The position numbers and the translations under genes were made by a program. The notes beneath the pieces are model-generated. The model was not told the origin of the DNA and ran no database searches. It saw only the letters and a list, made by a program, of their open reading frames with translations. Shown here piece by piece: positions 44,003-51,782 of a stretch of DNA of 64,000 bases. This DNA is from Paenibacillus xylanivorans. GTDB lineage: Bacteria > Bacillota > Bacilli > Paenibacillales > Paenibacillaceae. The DNA lies in contig NZ_LITU01000036.1 of the NCBI RefSeq assembly GCF_001280595.1, positions 169,544 to 233,543 of the forward strand. Reading direction: 5' to 3'. Within the stretch, counting starts at the first letter, position 1. Every line of letters begins with the position of its first letter.

Positions 44003-45418
44003 TCAACTCATTTTTTCACGGTTCAACGGGAGATAGAGATAGAAGGTGCTTCCCTTGCCCTCAGCACTTTCAAGTTCGATCGATCCGTCCAGCAATCTGG
44101 CCAAATCCCGACTGATGGACAGGCCGAGTCCTGTTCCCCCAAATTTACGGCTAATGGACCCGTCAGCCTGTTGAAATGCCTCAAAAATGGATTGATGTTT
44201 ATCTTCAGCAATGCCAATTCCCGTATCTTGCACCGAGAAAACAATCCATTGACTCACAATGCCTGACTTCTTAATTTGCTTGGTGCTCACAGTCAGTGTG
44301 ACCTTCCCCTGATGCGTAAACTTGATGGCATTGGACATCAGATTACGCAAAATCTGCTGGACTCGTTGGGGATCAGACCAGAGGGTCTCTGGCAGCCCTG
44401 GCTTCTTGTCCAGTTGCAGCTCGACTCCCTTTTTCTCGGCAACCAACTGAAAGTGATTCATGGTATCTTCTGTGAGTTCTGCAACACTGATATCCTCTAA
44501 TACGATATCCAGTCTGCCCGCTTCCACTTTGGACAGATCTAGAATGTCATTGATTAACGTGAGCAATTCCTGACCAGAAACTTCAATCATTGCGGCAAAA
44601 CGTGCGATATCCTCCTGCTCCATCGTATCACTGTTCTCGCTGATCATCTGGGCGAAGTTAATGACACTGTTCAGCGGCGTTCGCAGTTCATGCGACATAT
44701 TCGCCAGAAATTCCGATTTGTACTGCGAAGCAATCATCAACTGCTTAGCACGGTCTTCCAGCACGATCTGAGCTTTCTGCAATTCTTCCTTTTGGACAGA
44801 CAATAAACGATTGGTACTCTGGATGAGCAAAATCCGATTCTGTTCATTCTGGAAATCTCGTAAAATAAAAGCAAAAATAAGACTAAGCAAAATACCAACA
44901 GGAAGGGTATACGGCATAATATGCGAGAAGAAATATGTAGCCGGGATAACGCCGACGATAGCAATGTTCACACTATTGACCATATTTACAATCACTGTGA
45001 CGATGACACCTTTAACGATCAGCCTGTAGTCACTGCGTCTCATCCATATATTTAACGCTGCACACACCACGCCCAGAATCGACATATTAATAAGTGCAGC
45101 CACCGTAGCATCATTGATACCGAAAGTTAACCGGGTCAGCCCAATCCCAATCCCCACGATAATAACGCTATAGGGTTGTCTATACGTCAAAACGGCAACA
45201 ATTAAAGGAACGAAACGAAGATCGAAGACAACTTCATCATTAAGCTGAAATCCAAATACAGTGCTGACCCAGCCTGCAAAAATAAGTACAAACAACGAAC
45301 TGATCTGTTTTACTCGTGATGAAGCACGTATTACGATGTATTTATAGAACACACTAGCCAGGTAAGCAATGGTAATAAGCATCCCCATATTTAATACGAA
45401 CATTTTTGAAAATTGCAT
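44003..45418 (-). CDS. orphan sensor histidine kinase with LytS-type membrane domain
   Basis: The 471-residue kinase has a 5TM-5TMR-like membrane part over residues 1-190 (VFGFQLNDEVVFDLRFVPLIVAVLTYRQP, then LINMSILGVVCAALNIWM). A coiled-coil linker (QKEELQKAQIVLEDRAKQL) follows, then HisKA with the phospho-acceptor in FLANMSHELRTPLNSV near 246. HATPase_c has N-box NLMSNAIKFTHQG, VQDTGIGIAEDK and GGTGLGLSIS. CAGGAGTGAGTGA precedes the ATG. No response regulator is adjacent. The combination of a LytS-type sensor with a classical HisKA core, rather than the LytS-type catalytic core, is typical of some sporulation or phosphorelay kinases. Partner unknown. Confidence 0.92.
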   Translation of the reverse strand: MQFSKMFVLNMGMLITIAYLASVFYKYIVIRASSRVKQISSLFVLIFAGWVSTVFGFQLNDEVVFDLRFVPLIVAVLTYRQPYSVIIVGIGIGLTRLTFGINDATVAALINMSILGVVCAALNIWMRRSDYRLIVKGVIVTVIVNMVNSVNIAIVGVIPATYFFSHIMPYTLPVGILLSLIFAFILRDFQNEQNRILLIQSTNRLLSVQKEELQKAQIVLEDRAKQLMIASQYKSEFLANMSHELRTPLNSVINFAQMISENSDTMEQEDIARFAAMIEVSGQELLTLINDILDLSKVEAGRLDIVLEDISVAELTEDTMNHFQLVAEKKGVELQLDKKPGLPETLWSDPQRVQQILRNLMSNAIKFTHQGKVTLTVSTKQIKKSGIVSQWIVFSVQDTGIGIAEDKHQSIFEAFQQADGSISRKFGGTGLGLSISRDLARLLDGSIELESAEGKGSTFYLYLPLNREKMS

Positions 45419-45650
45419 TCACTCACTCCTGTTGTCGTGTATTCATTGAGAGAAAACCTGTAGTCCGTATGTACTTCTATCATATCATGCCCGTTCAACC
45501 TTCGACATTCCTTCGTCGTCAAAAAAATGCACAAAAATACACAAATCAGGATTCAATTTGTGCGCTGAACGTAGTAGAATATATTGTTGTTCGATTTTAA
45601 TTGCTGTAATCCTGTTCCTTGCGAACATGGATGAAAGGAGAAACGGTGTT

Positions 45651-46304
45651 GTGCACGTGTTAAAAAGCAAATCCTACTGGCTATCGTTAAGCTTGATGCT
45701 TTCCTTGGCTGTCATGGGGATGTTCTATGATATTCTGAATAGTCCGGAACGCGGTTTCTCTGTGCTTGATTCCCCACTGGACCGGATTATCCCTTATGTA
45801 CCTTCCATGTCCATACCCTATCTGGGCTGGTATCCATTTGTCTTCGGTGTGTTAGCTTATTTATGCGCCAAGGATCGGCTCACTTATTATCGCGTCCTGT
45901 TATCCATGAATATCTGTGTCTGGATCTGTTACCTGATCTATTTTAATTTTCAGACCATGGTGCCGCGTCCCGAGTTAACAGGTACAGGTCTCGGTGCATC
46001 TCTTCTTGGATGGCTCTACGGTCAGGATCGTCCATATAATTGTTTTCCAAGTATTCATGCCCTTCATTCTTATCTGGTTATGCGTGCTGTTCTTTCCGTC
46101 CAGAGCATCCGCAAACAGGTTAAACTGTTTGTTGCTGCCGGGGCAGCTCTGATTATATTATCTACCTTAATGATCAAACAACATGTCATCTATGACGCCC
46201 TGGGTGCGGTCATACTGGGTGAATGCGTTTTCACAATTATCACTGGGCTTTCGCTGCTCCGTCGCCGCAGAAAAGAATCGAAGTGGACAGAGGGGATCAG
46301 CTGA
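45651..46304 (+). CDS. membrane PAP2-family phosphatase
   Basis: The 217-residue protein is an integral membrane lipid phosphatase. It has the three PAP2 motifs: VPRPELTG (C1 region), CFPSIHALHSY (C2 PSxHA) and STLMIKQHVIYDALGAVILG (C3, with His and Asp). Substrates may be phosphatidic acid, undecaprenyl pyrophosphate or inositol phospholipid analogues. I chose GTG 45651, with AAAGGAG ten bases upstream; an ATG at 45627 overlaps that site. The stop overlaps the end of the convergent HD-GYP gene by eight bases. Confidence 0.88.
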   Translation: MHVLKSKSYWLSLSLMLSLAVMGMFYDILNSPERGFSVLDSPLDRIIPYVPSMSIPYLGWYPFVFGVLAYLCAKDRLTYYRVLLSMNICVWICYLIYFNFQTMVPRPELTGTGLGASLLGWLYGQDRPYNCFPSIHALHSYLVMRAVLSVQSIRKQVKLFVAAGAALIILSTLMIKQHVIYDALGAVILGECVFTIITGLSLLRRRRKESKWTEGIS

Positions 46305-47820
46305 CCCCTCGCTCCGACGATTTCTGGAGATGCTGTTGCCGTCTCCACTCATCAATAAACAAGCTTGCAAAATAGGGATCCCACTGGGTCCCTTTTCCTT
46401 CTTCCAAAATAGATAGCGCTTTCTCATGGCTCATTCCATTCCGGTATGGACGATCAGACGTCATGGCATCAAAAGCATCAGCCACAGCAATGATACGGCC
46501 AAACAGCGGAATCTCTTGACCTGCTATGCCATCAGGATACCCTTTGCCATCATATCTTTCATGATGAGACCTTACACCCGGCAGGAAGTCTGCCATGGCA
46601 TCAATCGGTTCAATCTGTAACAAAATACTCTCTCCAAGAACGGGATGTGTGCGAATGACGGCGAATTCATCATCGGTGAGTTTTCCATCTTTCAATAACA
46701 CTTCGTCGGGTATGCCGATTTTCCCAATATCATGCAGCAGCGCTGATTTGTATAACAGATCTGCTTGTTCTTCATTCATGCCGCTCAGTTTGCCGATCAT
46801 AATTGAATACTCTGCCACCCGCATGGAATGACCGGCCGTATATTTGTCCCGTGCGTCCAATGCAGCCGCCAGGGTGGAGAAATAACTTTGCAGCAACTGC
46901 CGATTGCGTTCCTGTCTCATCTCAAGCCGGTTAATCATCATATTGAATCCGGAGATGAGCGCAGAAAATTCATCCGCGTACAGATCTGGCGTTCTTCTGC
47001 CAAGGTCTCCCTCCTGAATTCGGTTCATCTCCTCAGTCAGCTCCGCAACCGGACCACGAACATCCCGAATCAGCAGCCAGCTTCCCACAAGGGCGAAGCC
47101 TCCGCCTAGCACAACAATAAGAACTGCCCACAAAATATACTCTTTCGCAAACTCGCTATCCATATACTGAAGACGGATCGATGTAGCCAGGAAGAATAGA
47201 AATAATGGAAACAATCCGATCAGCGCCGTACTCAGCTGAAACTTACGCTGAATGGACACCAGGACACGTCCTCCGAGCGATGGCTCCATTCCATGCTGTT
47301 CTTTGCCTCTGCGGCGAACTTCCAGCAATAACGGTCTCACGGTCCGAACCGTCAGAAAATATTCAATCAGGGCATGCATCACGGCAATCAATAAGGCACA
47401 CGCAGCTGCAACTGCGACGTATCCATACGGAAACTCCAGCCCCCCTGTGGAGATCATCCATATCGTCAATCCGGCAGCAGGCAGGGAGAACCCAAGCATG
47501 TGCGGACCCAAAATACGATAAATCGTTTGTCCTGGAAAACGGTGAATGCTCTCATACATCTTTGTCAATTCGGCCTTTTCATGATGCTCGGCGGCAAAGA
47601 ATTGCCGAATGGGACCAAGTTGTGCCCATAGGGTAATGAGTTCAGCAACAAGCATGAACAACAGTGAAATCAACACAATGATTATGAGGCGTACAAATTG
47701 AATATTCGGTATTTGTAAGGTAGACACCATAACCACTGTACCTACCACAAAAACAGCTGCCATTGAACCGATAAGATAATTTCGCATCAGACGAAAGATA
47801 AATGAACGGTATACTTCCAC
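46297..47820 (-). CDS. membrane HD-GYP domain phosphodiesterase
   Basis: The 507-residue protein has several membrane helices over the first 270 residues, a HAMP domain (LIRDVRGPVAELTEEMNRIQEGDLG), then a HD-GYP domain. The domain shows the HD pair in LLHDIGKIGIP, SHHERYDGKGYPDG (the GYP motif) and IAVADAFDAMTSDRPYR. HD-GYP proteins hydrolyse cyclic di-GMP or related dinucleotides. There are two blocks of four or so helices before HAMP, longer than usual for a simple sensor. The start is GTG 47820, with GAGGGG five bases upstream. It is convergent with the PAP2 gene. Confidence 0.92.
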   Translation of the reverse strand: MEVYRSFIFRLMRNYLIGSMAAVFVVGTVVMVSTLQIPNIQFVRLIIIVLISLLFMLVAELITLWAQLGPIRQFFAAEHHEKAELTKMYESIHRFPGQTIYRILGPHMLGFSLPAAGLTIWMISTGGLEFPYGYVAVAAACALLIAVMHALIEYFLTVRTVRPLLLEVRRRGKEQHGMEPSLGGRVLVSIQRKFQLSTALIGLFPLFLFFLATSIRLQYMDSEFAKEYILWAVLIVVLGGGFALVGSWLLIRDVRGPVAELTEEMNRIQEGDLGRRTPDLYADEFSALISGFNMMINRLEMRQERNRQLLQSYFSTLAAALDARDKYTAGHSMRVAEYSIMIGKLSGMNEEQADLLYKSALLHDIGKIGIPDEVLLKDGKLTDDEFAVIRTHPVLGESILLQIEPIDAMADFLPGVRSHHERYDGKGYPDGIAGQEIPLFGRIIAVADAFDAMTSDRPYRNGMSHEKALSILEEGKGTQWDPYFASLFIDEWRRQQHLQKSSERGVS

Positions 47821-48012
47821 CCCAACCCCTCACTCTCTAGCTATAAACCAGTTCTCCCACTAATGATGATAAAGGGAAATCAAGGGTACAGCCTCCTATT
47901 TGTTATCGGTTACTCGTACTAAAAAAATTAATTCATTTAACGGATGGAAAACCTTCATACTGGAATTAACTACGAATCGCTCGTCTAACTTATATGTACG
48001 CATACAACCATA

Positions 48013-48042
48013 CAAAAAAGACTGCCCCCCCGTAGGGAACAG
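48013..48042 (-). terminator. terminator of the ECF sigma/anti-sigma operon
   Basis: On the minus strand CTGTTCCC-TACGG-GGGGGCAG forms an 8-base stem including wobble pairs (48022-48029 with 48035-48042), followed by TTTTTT. Confidence 0.65.
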
Positions 48043-48063
48043 CCTGATATGACAAGACATTTC

Positions 48064-49044
48064 TTATCCTTTAATTTTGGCAGCCAGAATCATTGTACCA
48101 CGCGGCGCATCACCCATCGCATCCGGTTCAAGCGTGATCGCAACCGTATCGTAGTCGTTGGCAGAGTCTAACGTATAATATACCGCTCCCGTTCCATTAT
48201 GGCTTAGGAAGGTCCCCGCATTCTGAGGTGTATCACCCTTGATCAGCCAAACCTGGAACGCCTCGTTCCCTTCCAAAGTAGGCAAGTTCTCCGCCTGGAC
48301 GACCAGGTGGGTGCCTTTGCTGTCAATGACGATGGTAGCCAGGCCTTGGGCCACAATGTCCTGTGTCGCCGGGCTCAGCTTGACGGCTTCGCCTGTCTGC
48401 ATTCCTTGCGCAGGCTGCAGGGATGAAGCAAGCTGCTCCTGCAGCTGGGCATTCTGTGCCTGCGCCTGAGCAAGCTGCTCTTGCACAGCCGATGAGCCCG
48501 AAGCTTGCTGCTTCAGCGAATCGACCTGGCCTTGCAGCTGCCCGGCGTAGATGCCGAGCACGAGCGCCGCTGCCGCGAGGGCTGCGCTCGCTATGCGCCA
48601 GGCGCGGCTGCTGCGCGCACGCGCGCGCCCTTGAGGCTGCCACGGCGGTGCCTGTGCAGCCTCCTCCACCCGGGCTGCAGGCACCGCCGTCTCCGGCGGC
48701 AAGCCTTGCCCGGGCTGCGCCGCTTCATGCTGCGGCGCAAGATCCGCCTGAAGCACCGCGGGTGCTTCAGGCTTCGCAGGAGCAGTCGCCGGCTTCGTTC
48801 CGGCGCTCTCCTGCGCGTGTCCGAGCACGTTGCCCAGCACACGTGCTCGCATGCCAGGCGGCGGTGCAACAGGTTCCGCCGCGAGTGGCAGGAAACCCGT
48901 TACTTCCTGCAATTCCCTCACCTCCTGGCGACAAGACTCACAATGGGCCAAATGTGCTTCAAATGCTGCCACTTCCTCCGCTTCGAGTCCTCCCAGCACA
49001 TACACCGGTGCCAGATCAGACCATTCCTCATGTCGTTCTATCAT
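48064..49044 (-). CDS. anti-sigma factor (zinc-finger plus RskA-type domain)
   Basis: The 326-residue protein begins with a cytoplasmic anti-sigma domain with HLAHCESCR (the HxxxCxxC zinc motif) near residues 31-39. A Pro/Ala-rich linker and a membrane helix (WRIASAALAAAALVLGIYAG, near 148-167) follow. A coiled-coil GQVDSLKQQ/QNAQLQEQLA and an extracytoplasmic RskA-like domain (FQVWLIKGDTPQNAGTFLS) complete it. It should hold the partner sigma factor at the membrane. Its ATG overlaps the sigma gene by four bases. The linker part (about 48480-48850) is very GC-rich. Confidence 0.9.
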   Translation of the reverse strand: MIERHEEWSDLAPVYVLGGLEAEEVAAFEAHLAHCESCRQEVRELQEVTGFLPLAAEPVAPPPGMRARVLGNVLGHAQESAGTKPATAPAKPEAPAVLQADLAPQHEAAQPGQGLPPETAVPAARVEEAAQAPPWQPQGRARARSSRAWRIASAALAAAALVLGIYAGQLQGQVDSLKQQASGSSAVQEQLAQAQAQNAQLQEQLASSLQPAQGMQTGEAVKLSPATQDIVAQGLATIVIDSKGTHLVVQAENLPTLEGNEAFQVWLIKGDTPQNAGTFLSHNGTGAVYYTLDSANDYDTVAITLEPDAMGDAPRGTMILAAKIKG

Positions 49045-49637
49045 GGATGTATGCCCTCCCTTCCCGCGTCCGGATGCAATTCAGCATCAGCAAGCAGCTT
49101 CTGAAGCTGCCGCATTGCAAGCCTGACACGGCTCTTTACCGTACCCAGCGGAATCCCGAATCTGCTGGACACTTCCTGTTGCGTTAAACCCGCGTAATAG
49201 ATCGATTCAATGACCTGTTGCTGGTCTCCGTTCAGCTGGGACAGGGCCTCCTTGATTCGGACACCTTCCCACTTGCGCTCCACTTCTTCTTCTGTGTTTG
49301 TATGTTCATCGGCATAAGCCGCCAGTGTCTCGTTCTCGACAGAAGTCGATGCTGCGCCTTTGGATTTCCGCCTCAGCATGTCCACTGCAATGTTTCGCGT
49401 AATCGCAAACATCCACGTGGTCAGCTTCCCCTGTGAGGCGTCATATCGTTCAGCATTGTTCCAGACCCGCAGGAATAGTTCCTGGACGGTCTCTTCTGCG
49501 GTCATCGGATCACCCACGATCCGGTAAGCAAAAGAATACACCGCTCGCTCGTAGCGGTCATATAAAAGCTCCAGTGCGGAAGCATCACGTTCCGCAATCT
49601 GTCGCATTAACCCGCTGTCCTCCATCGATCCAGTCAT
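49041..49637 (-). CDS. ECF-type RNA polymerase sigma factor
   Basis: The 198-residue sigma factor has region 2 (ALELLYDRYERAVYSFAYRIVGDPMTAEETVQELFLRVW, and TWMFAITRNIAVDMLRRK) and region 4 (LNGDQQQVIESIYYAGLTQQEVSSRFGIPLGTVKSRVRLAMRQL). It is the first gene of a two-gene unit with its anti-sigma. The upstream minus-strand sequence has a TATAAT at 49668-49673, suggesting at least basal sigma-A transcription. The pairing resembles SigK/RskA systems, but the target regulon cannot be told. Confidence 0.93.
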   Translation of the reverse strand: MTGSMEDSGLMRQIAERDASALELLYDRYERAVYSFAYRIVGDPMTAEETVQELFLRVWNNAERYDASQGKLTTWMFAITRNIAVDMLRRKSKGAASTSVENETLAAYADEHTNTEEEVERKWEGVRIKEALSQLNGDQQQVIESIYYAGLTQQEVSSRFGIPLGTVKSRVRLAMRQLQKLLADAELHPDAGREGIHP

Positions 49638-49771
49638 GCGAGGGCCCCTTTCCGTATCTTCCCTCTTATTATAACCTACGTAGAATCATTTGAAGAGGAT
49701 TACCTAATGGAAGAAAAAATCTGAAATATTTTCGTAATTGTTTTCAATAAACGCTTTAACCTTCCTTTTTA

Positions 49772-49800
49772 TTGCAAAAAATTACAGCCTGTGGTATACT
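49772..49800 (+). promoter_or_regulatory. sigma-A promoter of the candidate ncRNA
   Basis: TTGCAA (49772-49777) and TATACT (49795-49800) are separated by exactly 17 bases. The predicted start is near 49806. No ribosome site or convincing frame follows. Confidence 0.65.
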
Positions 49801-49805
49801 ATTAG

Positions 49806-50097
49806 AGTTGGTAATTAAACAACCTCATATGATTTTCTGTCTTCTTTAAACCCCGGAATATTTTCTTCATGCTGCGACCGCAGCGAACATGCACATTAAC
49901 CTATGAAGATTGAAGAACCTGAATCACAATAACCCGGTAGTACAGAGTTTCACAAGATGTTCCCATTCACACTGGCGCGGTCATCGGAGCCGCAAGGACA
50001 AAAGAGAGGTAGGGCTTTTGTTGTTTTGGATGTCACTTATTCTTGAGAAGATTGAAAACATACACAAAGCACCCGGAATTGGGTTCCGGGTGTTTTT
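49806..50097 (+). ncRNA. candidate structured non-coding RNA of about 290 nucleotides
   Basis: A strong promoter and a strong intrinsic terminator (50070-50097) bracket this stretch. It holds no supported gene on either strand. Internal complementarity includes GCTGC-GACC-GCAGC, TCTTCAT with ATGAAGA around it, GCGG/CCGC, and ACAAAAG with CTTTTGT. There is no plus-strand gene for 1.2 kb downstream, so it is unlikely to be a riboswitch leader. I do not recognise 6S, SRP, RNase P or tmRNA features. Function is unknown. Confidence 0.5.
50070..50097 (+). terminator. intrinsic terminator of the candidate ncRNA
   Basis: CACCCGGAA (50070-50078) pairs perfectly with TTCCGGGTG (50084-50092), followed by TTTTT. 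Confidence 0.8.
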
Positions 50098-50135
50098 CCA
50101 TGTCCATTTTTGATGGAAAAGTGTCCAGACAGCCA

Positions 50136-50164
50136 AAAGGCACCGATACAATCTCGGTGCCTTT
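50136..50164. terminator. terminator of the 50214-50519 gene
   Basis: AAAGGCACCGA (50136-50146) pairs with TCGGTGCCTTT (50154-50164). On the minus strand TTTTGG follows, so it can end the His/Gly/Tyr-rich small gene. Confidence 0.7.
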
Positions 50165-50213
50165 CGACGGAGTTGTATGGATCAACTCCCTGATACAGTT
50201 GCTGTTGCACGAT

Positions 50214-50519
50214 TTAGATAAACATCGTTTTGGAGATAATAACCAGCAGGATGAAAAGTACGAGAATCGTACCCATGGATCCCCAGCTTCCCCCACCATG
50301 CCCGTAGGAAGTTCCACAACCCTGTTGATAACCGTGCAGCATTGGAGCATGATTGGGATGATGAGCATACCCGTATCCATATCCCATTGGCATTGTTCCA
50401 CATCCATACCCGTACCCATGCATTTCATGACCTGTGTATCCATGCATGTGCTCATACCCTCCCACGTATCCGTATACGTGTCCCTGTCCGTTCGGTGAAT
50501 TCGGTTTAACTTCGCTCAT
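50214..50519 (-). CDS. YjcZ-like small protein with a His/Gly/Tyr-rich N-terminal extension
   Basis: The 101-residue protein ends with GTILVLFILLVIISK, nearly identical to the tails of the two 34-35-residue neighbours and to YjcZ-family sporulation proteins. Unlike them it has about 75 extra residues made of Tyr-Gly, His-Gly and Met-His repeats (for example YEHMHGYTGHEMHGYGYG), with a single membrane helix at the end. The repeats resemble metal-binding or coat-matrix sequences. AGGAGGAATGAACA precedes the ATG. It probably assembles at a membrane or spore surface during sporulation; that role is inference from family. Confidence 0.75.
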   Translation of the reverse strand: MSEVKPNSPNGQGHVYGYVGGYEHMHGYTGHEMHGYGYGCGTMPMGYGYGYAHHPNHAPMLHGYQQGCGTSYGHGGGSWGSMGTILVLFILLVIISKTMFI

Positions 50520-50646
50520 TGTTCATTCCTCCTTAACATTTGCCTACACCCCTAAGCTATGTATTATGCCTACCTCTGGACCGGGCTATGGCCCTACTTT
50601 GACAAAATAGGCGTTTTCACTATTCTTGTAGGCTTGTCCTCAAACC

Positions 50647-50675
50647 AAAAAAACCCCACCGGTTACCCGGCGGAG
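50647..50675 (-). terminator. terminator of the 50686-50793 gene
   Basis: On the minus strand CTCCGCCGG-GTAA-CCGGTGGGG forms a stem with wobble pairs, followed by seven T residues. Confidence 0.7.
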
Positions 50676-50685
50676 TTCAAACATA

Positions 50686-50793
50686 TTATACCCAGAAAGA
50701 TTTAGTGATGATAACGAGAAGAATGAACAGAACCAAGATGGCACCAGTTGATGTCCAGCCGCCGTATCCTGCGCCTCCAAGTACTTCGCTCAT
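50686..50793 (-). CDS. YjcZ-family small protein, 35 residues
   Basis: This short gene reads MSEVLGGAGYGGWTSTGAIL followed by a hydrophobic VLFILLVIITKSFWV. AAAGGAGGAATCTCC is the ribosome site. The Gly/Tyr-rich head and single hydrophobic tail match the YjcZ sporulation family. It is too short for ordinary frame listing, but has its own terminator (50647-50675). Confidence 0.85.
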   Translation of the reverse strand: MSEVLGGAGYGGWTSTGAILVLFILLVIITKSFWV

Positions 50794-50835
50794 GGAGATT
50801 CCTCCTTTACCAATGGTTTAGGTGTTAAGGGTCTA

Positions 50836-50940
50836 TTAGATGACGAATGCTTTGGAAATGATAACCAACAAAATGAAGAGAACCAAAATGGCACCAGTCG
50901 ATGTCCATGCGCCGCCGTATCCACCTACAACTCCACTCAT
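50836..50940 (-). CDS. YjcZ-family small protein, 34 residues
   Basis: The product reads MSGVVGGYGGAWTSTGAILV followed by LFILLVIISKAFVI. It is a close paralogue of the 35-residue neighbour; the WTSTGAILVLFILLVII core is shared. AAAAGGAGGG precedes ATG. It lies 42 bases upstream of the next copy in the same direction. Confidence 0.85.
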   Translation of the reverse strand: MSGVVGGYGGAWTSTGAILVLFILLVIISKAFVI

Positions 50941-51252
50941 GCAAAACCCTCCTTTTATTTGAGGTACAGTTCACTATATGCAAAAATCACACAGTAGATC
51001 GGGCTTTGGTTAAATTTGGGCAGGTATCTTCCTGTTTTGATCGGCTGTTGCAGGCTATCCTATAAATGAGCGGCATCGCTATTGGTATTGAAGAACGAAG
51101 TTACACACAGATGCAAATGTCGGATCTTTAGTCTCATACGCTCGTATTAAGGATACTCCAACATAGATAACTCACGATCAGTTGATCCATTTAATATTTA
51201 ATATGATTTGCCATAAGGGTATATTTAGATAGAATTACATCCATCAAAAACA
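50941..51252. other. intergenic stretch between the YjcZ-like genes and the XRE gene
   Basis: This divergent gap (50941-51334) should hold the minus-strand promoter of the YjcZ-like genes and the plus-strand promoter of the XRE gene. A sporulation-sigma promoter would be expected for the former, but I could not identify one with confidence. The XRE operator is at 51253-51277. Confidence 0.35.
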
Positions 51253-51277
51253 AATAATTACCATTTCGGTAATTATT
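51253..51277. promoter_or_regulatory. palindromic operator upstream of the XRE regulator
   Basis: AATAATTACC-ATTTC-GGTAATTATT has perfect 10-base arms and lies 58 bases before the ATG. It is a plausible autoregulatory site for the XRE protein. Confidence 0.6.
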
Positions 51278-51334
51278 AATTCTCAAATCTATAGTAATGT
51301 TATTATTTTACTTATAACGTAGAAAGGAGTGTCC

Positions 51335-51709
51335 ATGCCTACTCTTGGTGAACGCATTAAATATTTACGAGAACTACGGGGGCTTTCACAGAAAGATTTA
51401 TCACAAAAAACTAATCTCACTGTAGTACAATTGTCCCGGTATGAAACCAATCATAGGAAACCCGATCCAGATGCTTTAGGTCGTCTATTGGATGTTCTGG
51501 GGACAAGCGCTGATTATCTTATTGGAATTACCAAGAAACCATTCTCGGATTTAACCAAAGATTCGGATAAAACCATTTATTCTTATCTCGACCATCCTGT
51601 ACACGGGGCCTTCCTCAGGGAATATCTTAATGCTCCTGATCAACTCAAGGATCAAACAAGGCAATTTTTAAAATTTATTATTGAACAATCACGTACTCAC
51701 AAAGCTTGA
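51335..51709 (+). CDS. XRE-family transcriptional regulator
   Basis: The 124-residue protein has an N-terminal Cro/C1-type helix-turn-helix (LGERIKYLRELRGLSQKDLSQKTNLTVVQLSRYETNHRKPDPDALGRLLDVLGTSADYLIG, given here as separate motifs GERIKYLRELRGLSQ and LSRYETNHRKPD). A C-terminal segment of about 55 residues of unknown role follows. The start is ATG 51335, five bases behind AAAGGAG; the GTG two codons upstream overlaps that site. The gene and the next one are lower in GC than their surroundings. It lies 73 bases before the lipoprotein gene and may control it. Confidence 0.9.
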   Translation: MPTLGERIKYLRELRGLSQKDLSQKTNLTVVQLSRYETNHRKPDPDALGRLLDVLGTSADYLIGITKKPFSDLTKDSDKTIYSYLDHPVHGAFLREYLNAPDQLKDQTRQFLKFIIEQSRTHKA

Positions 51710-51782
51710 CCATTCAAAACGAAATGATGACCTTAGAAAAAATCCCATCCGATGGGAAGCACATTAGGAGAAATTAGACATT

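Noticed and set aside
48423..49187. Long plus-strand frames opposite the anti-sigma gene
   Set aside because: These are shadows in GC-rich sequence; the minus-strand genes have domains, coupling overlap and ribosome sites.
49838..50097. T-box, riboswitch, 6S, SRP or tmRNA identity for the candidate RNA
   Set aside because: The expected conserved boxes were not found and no downstream plus-strand gene exists for a cis-regulator.
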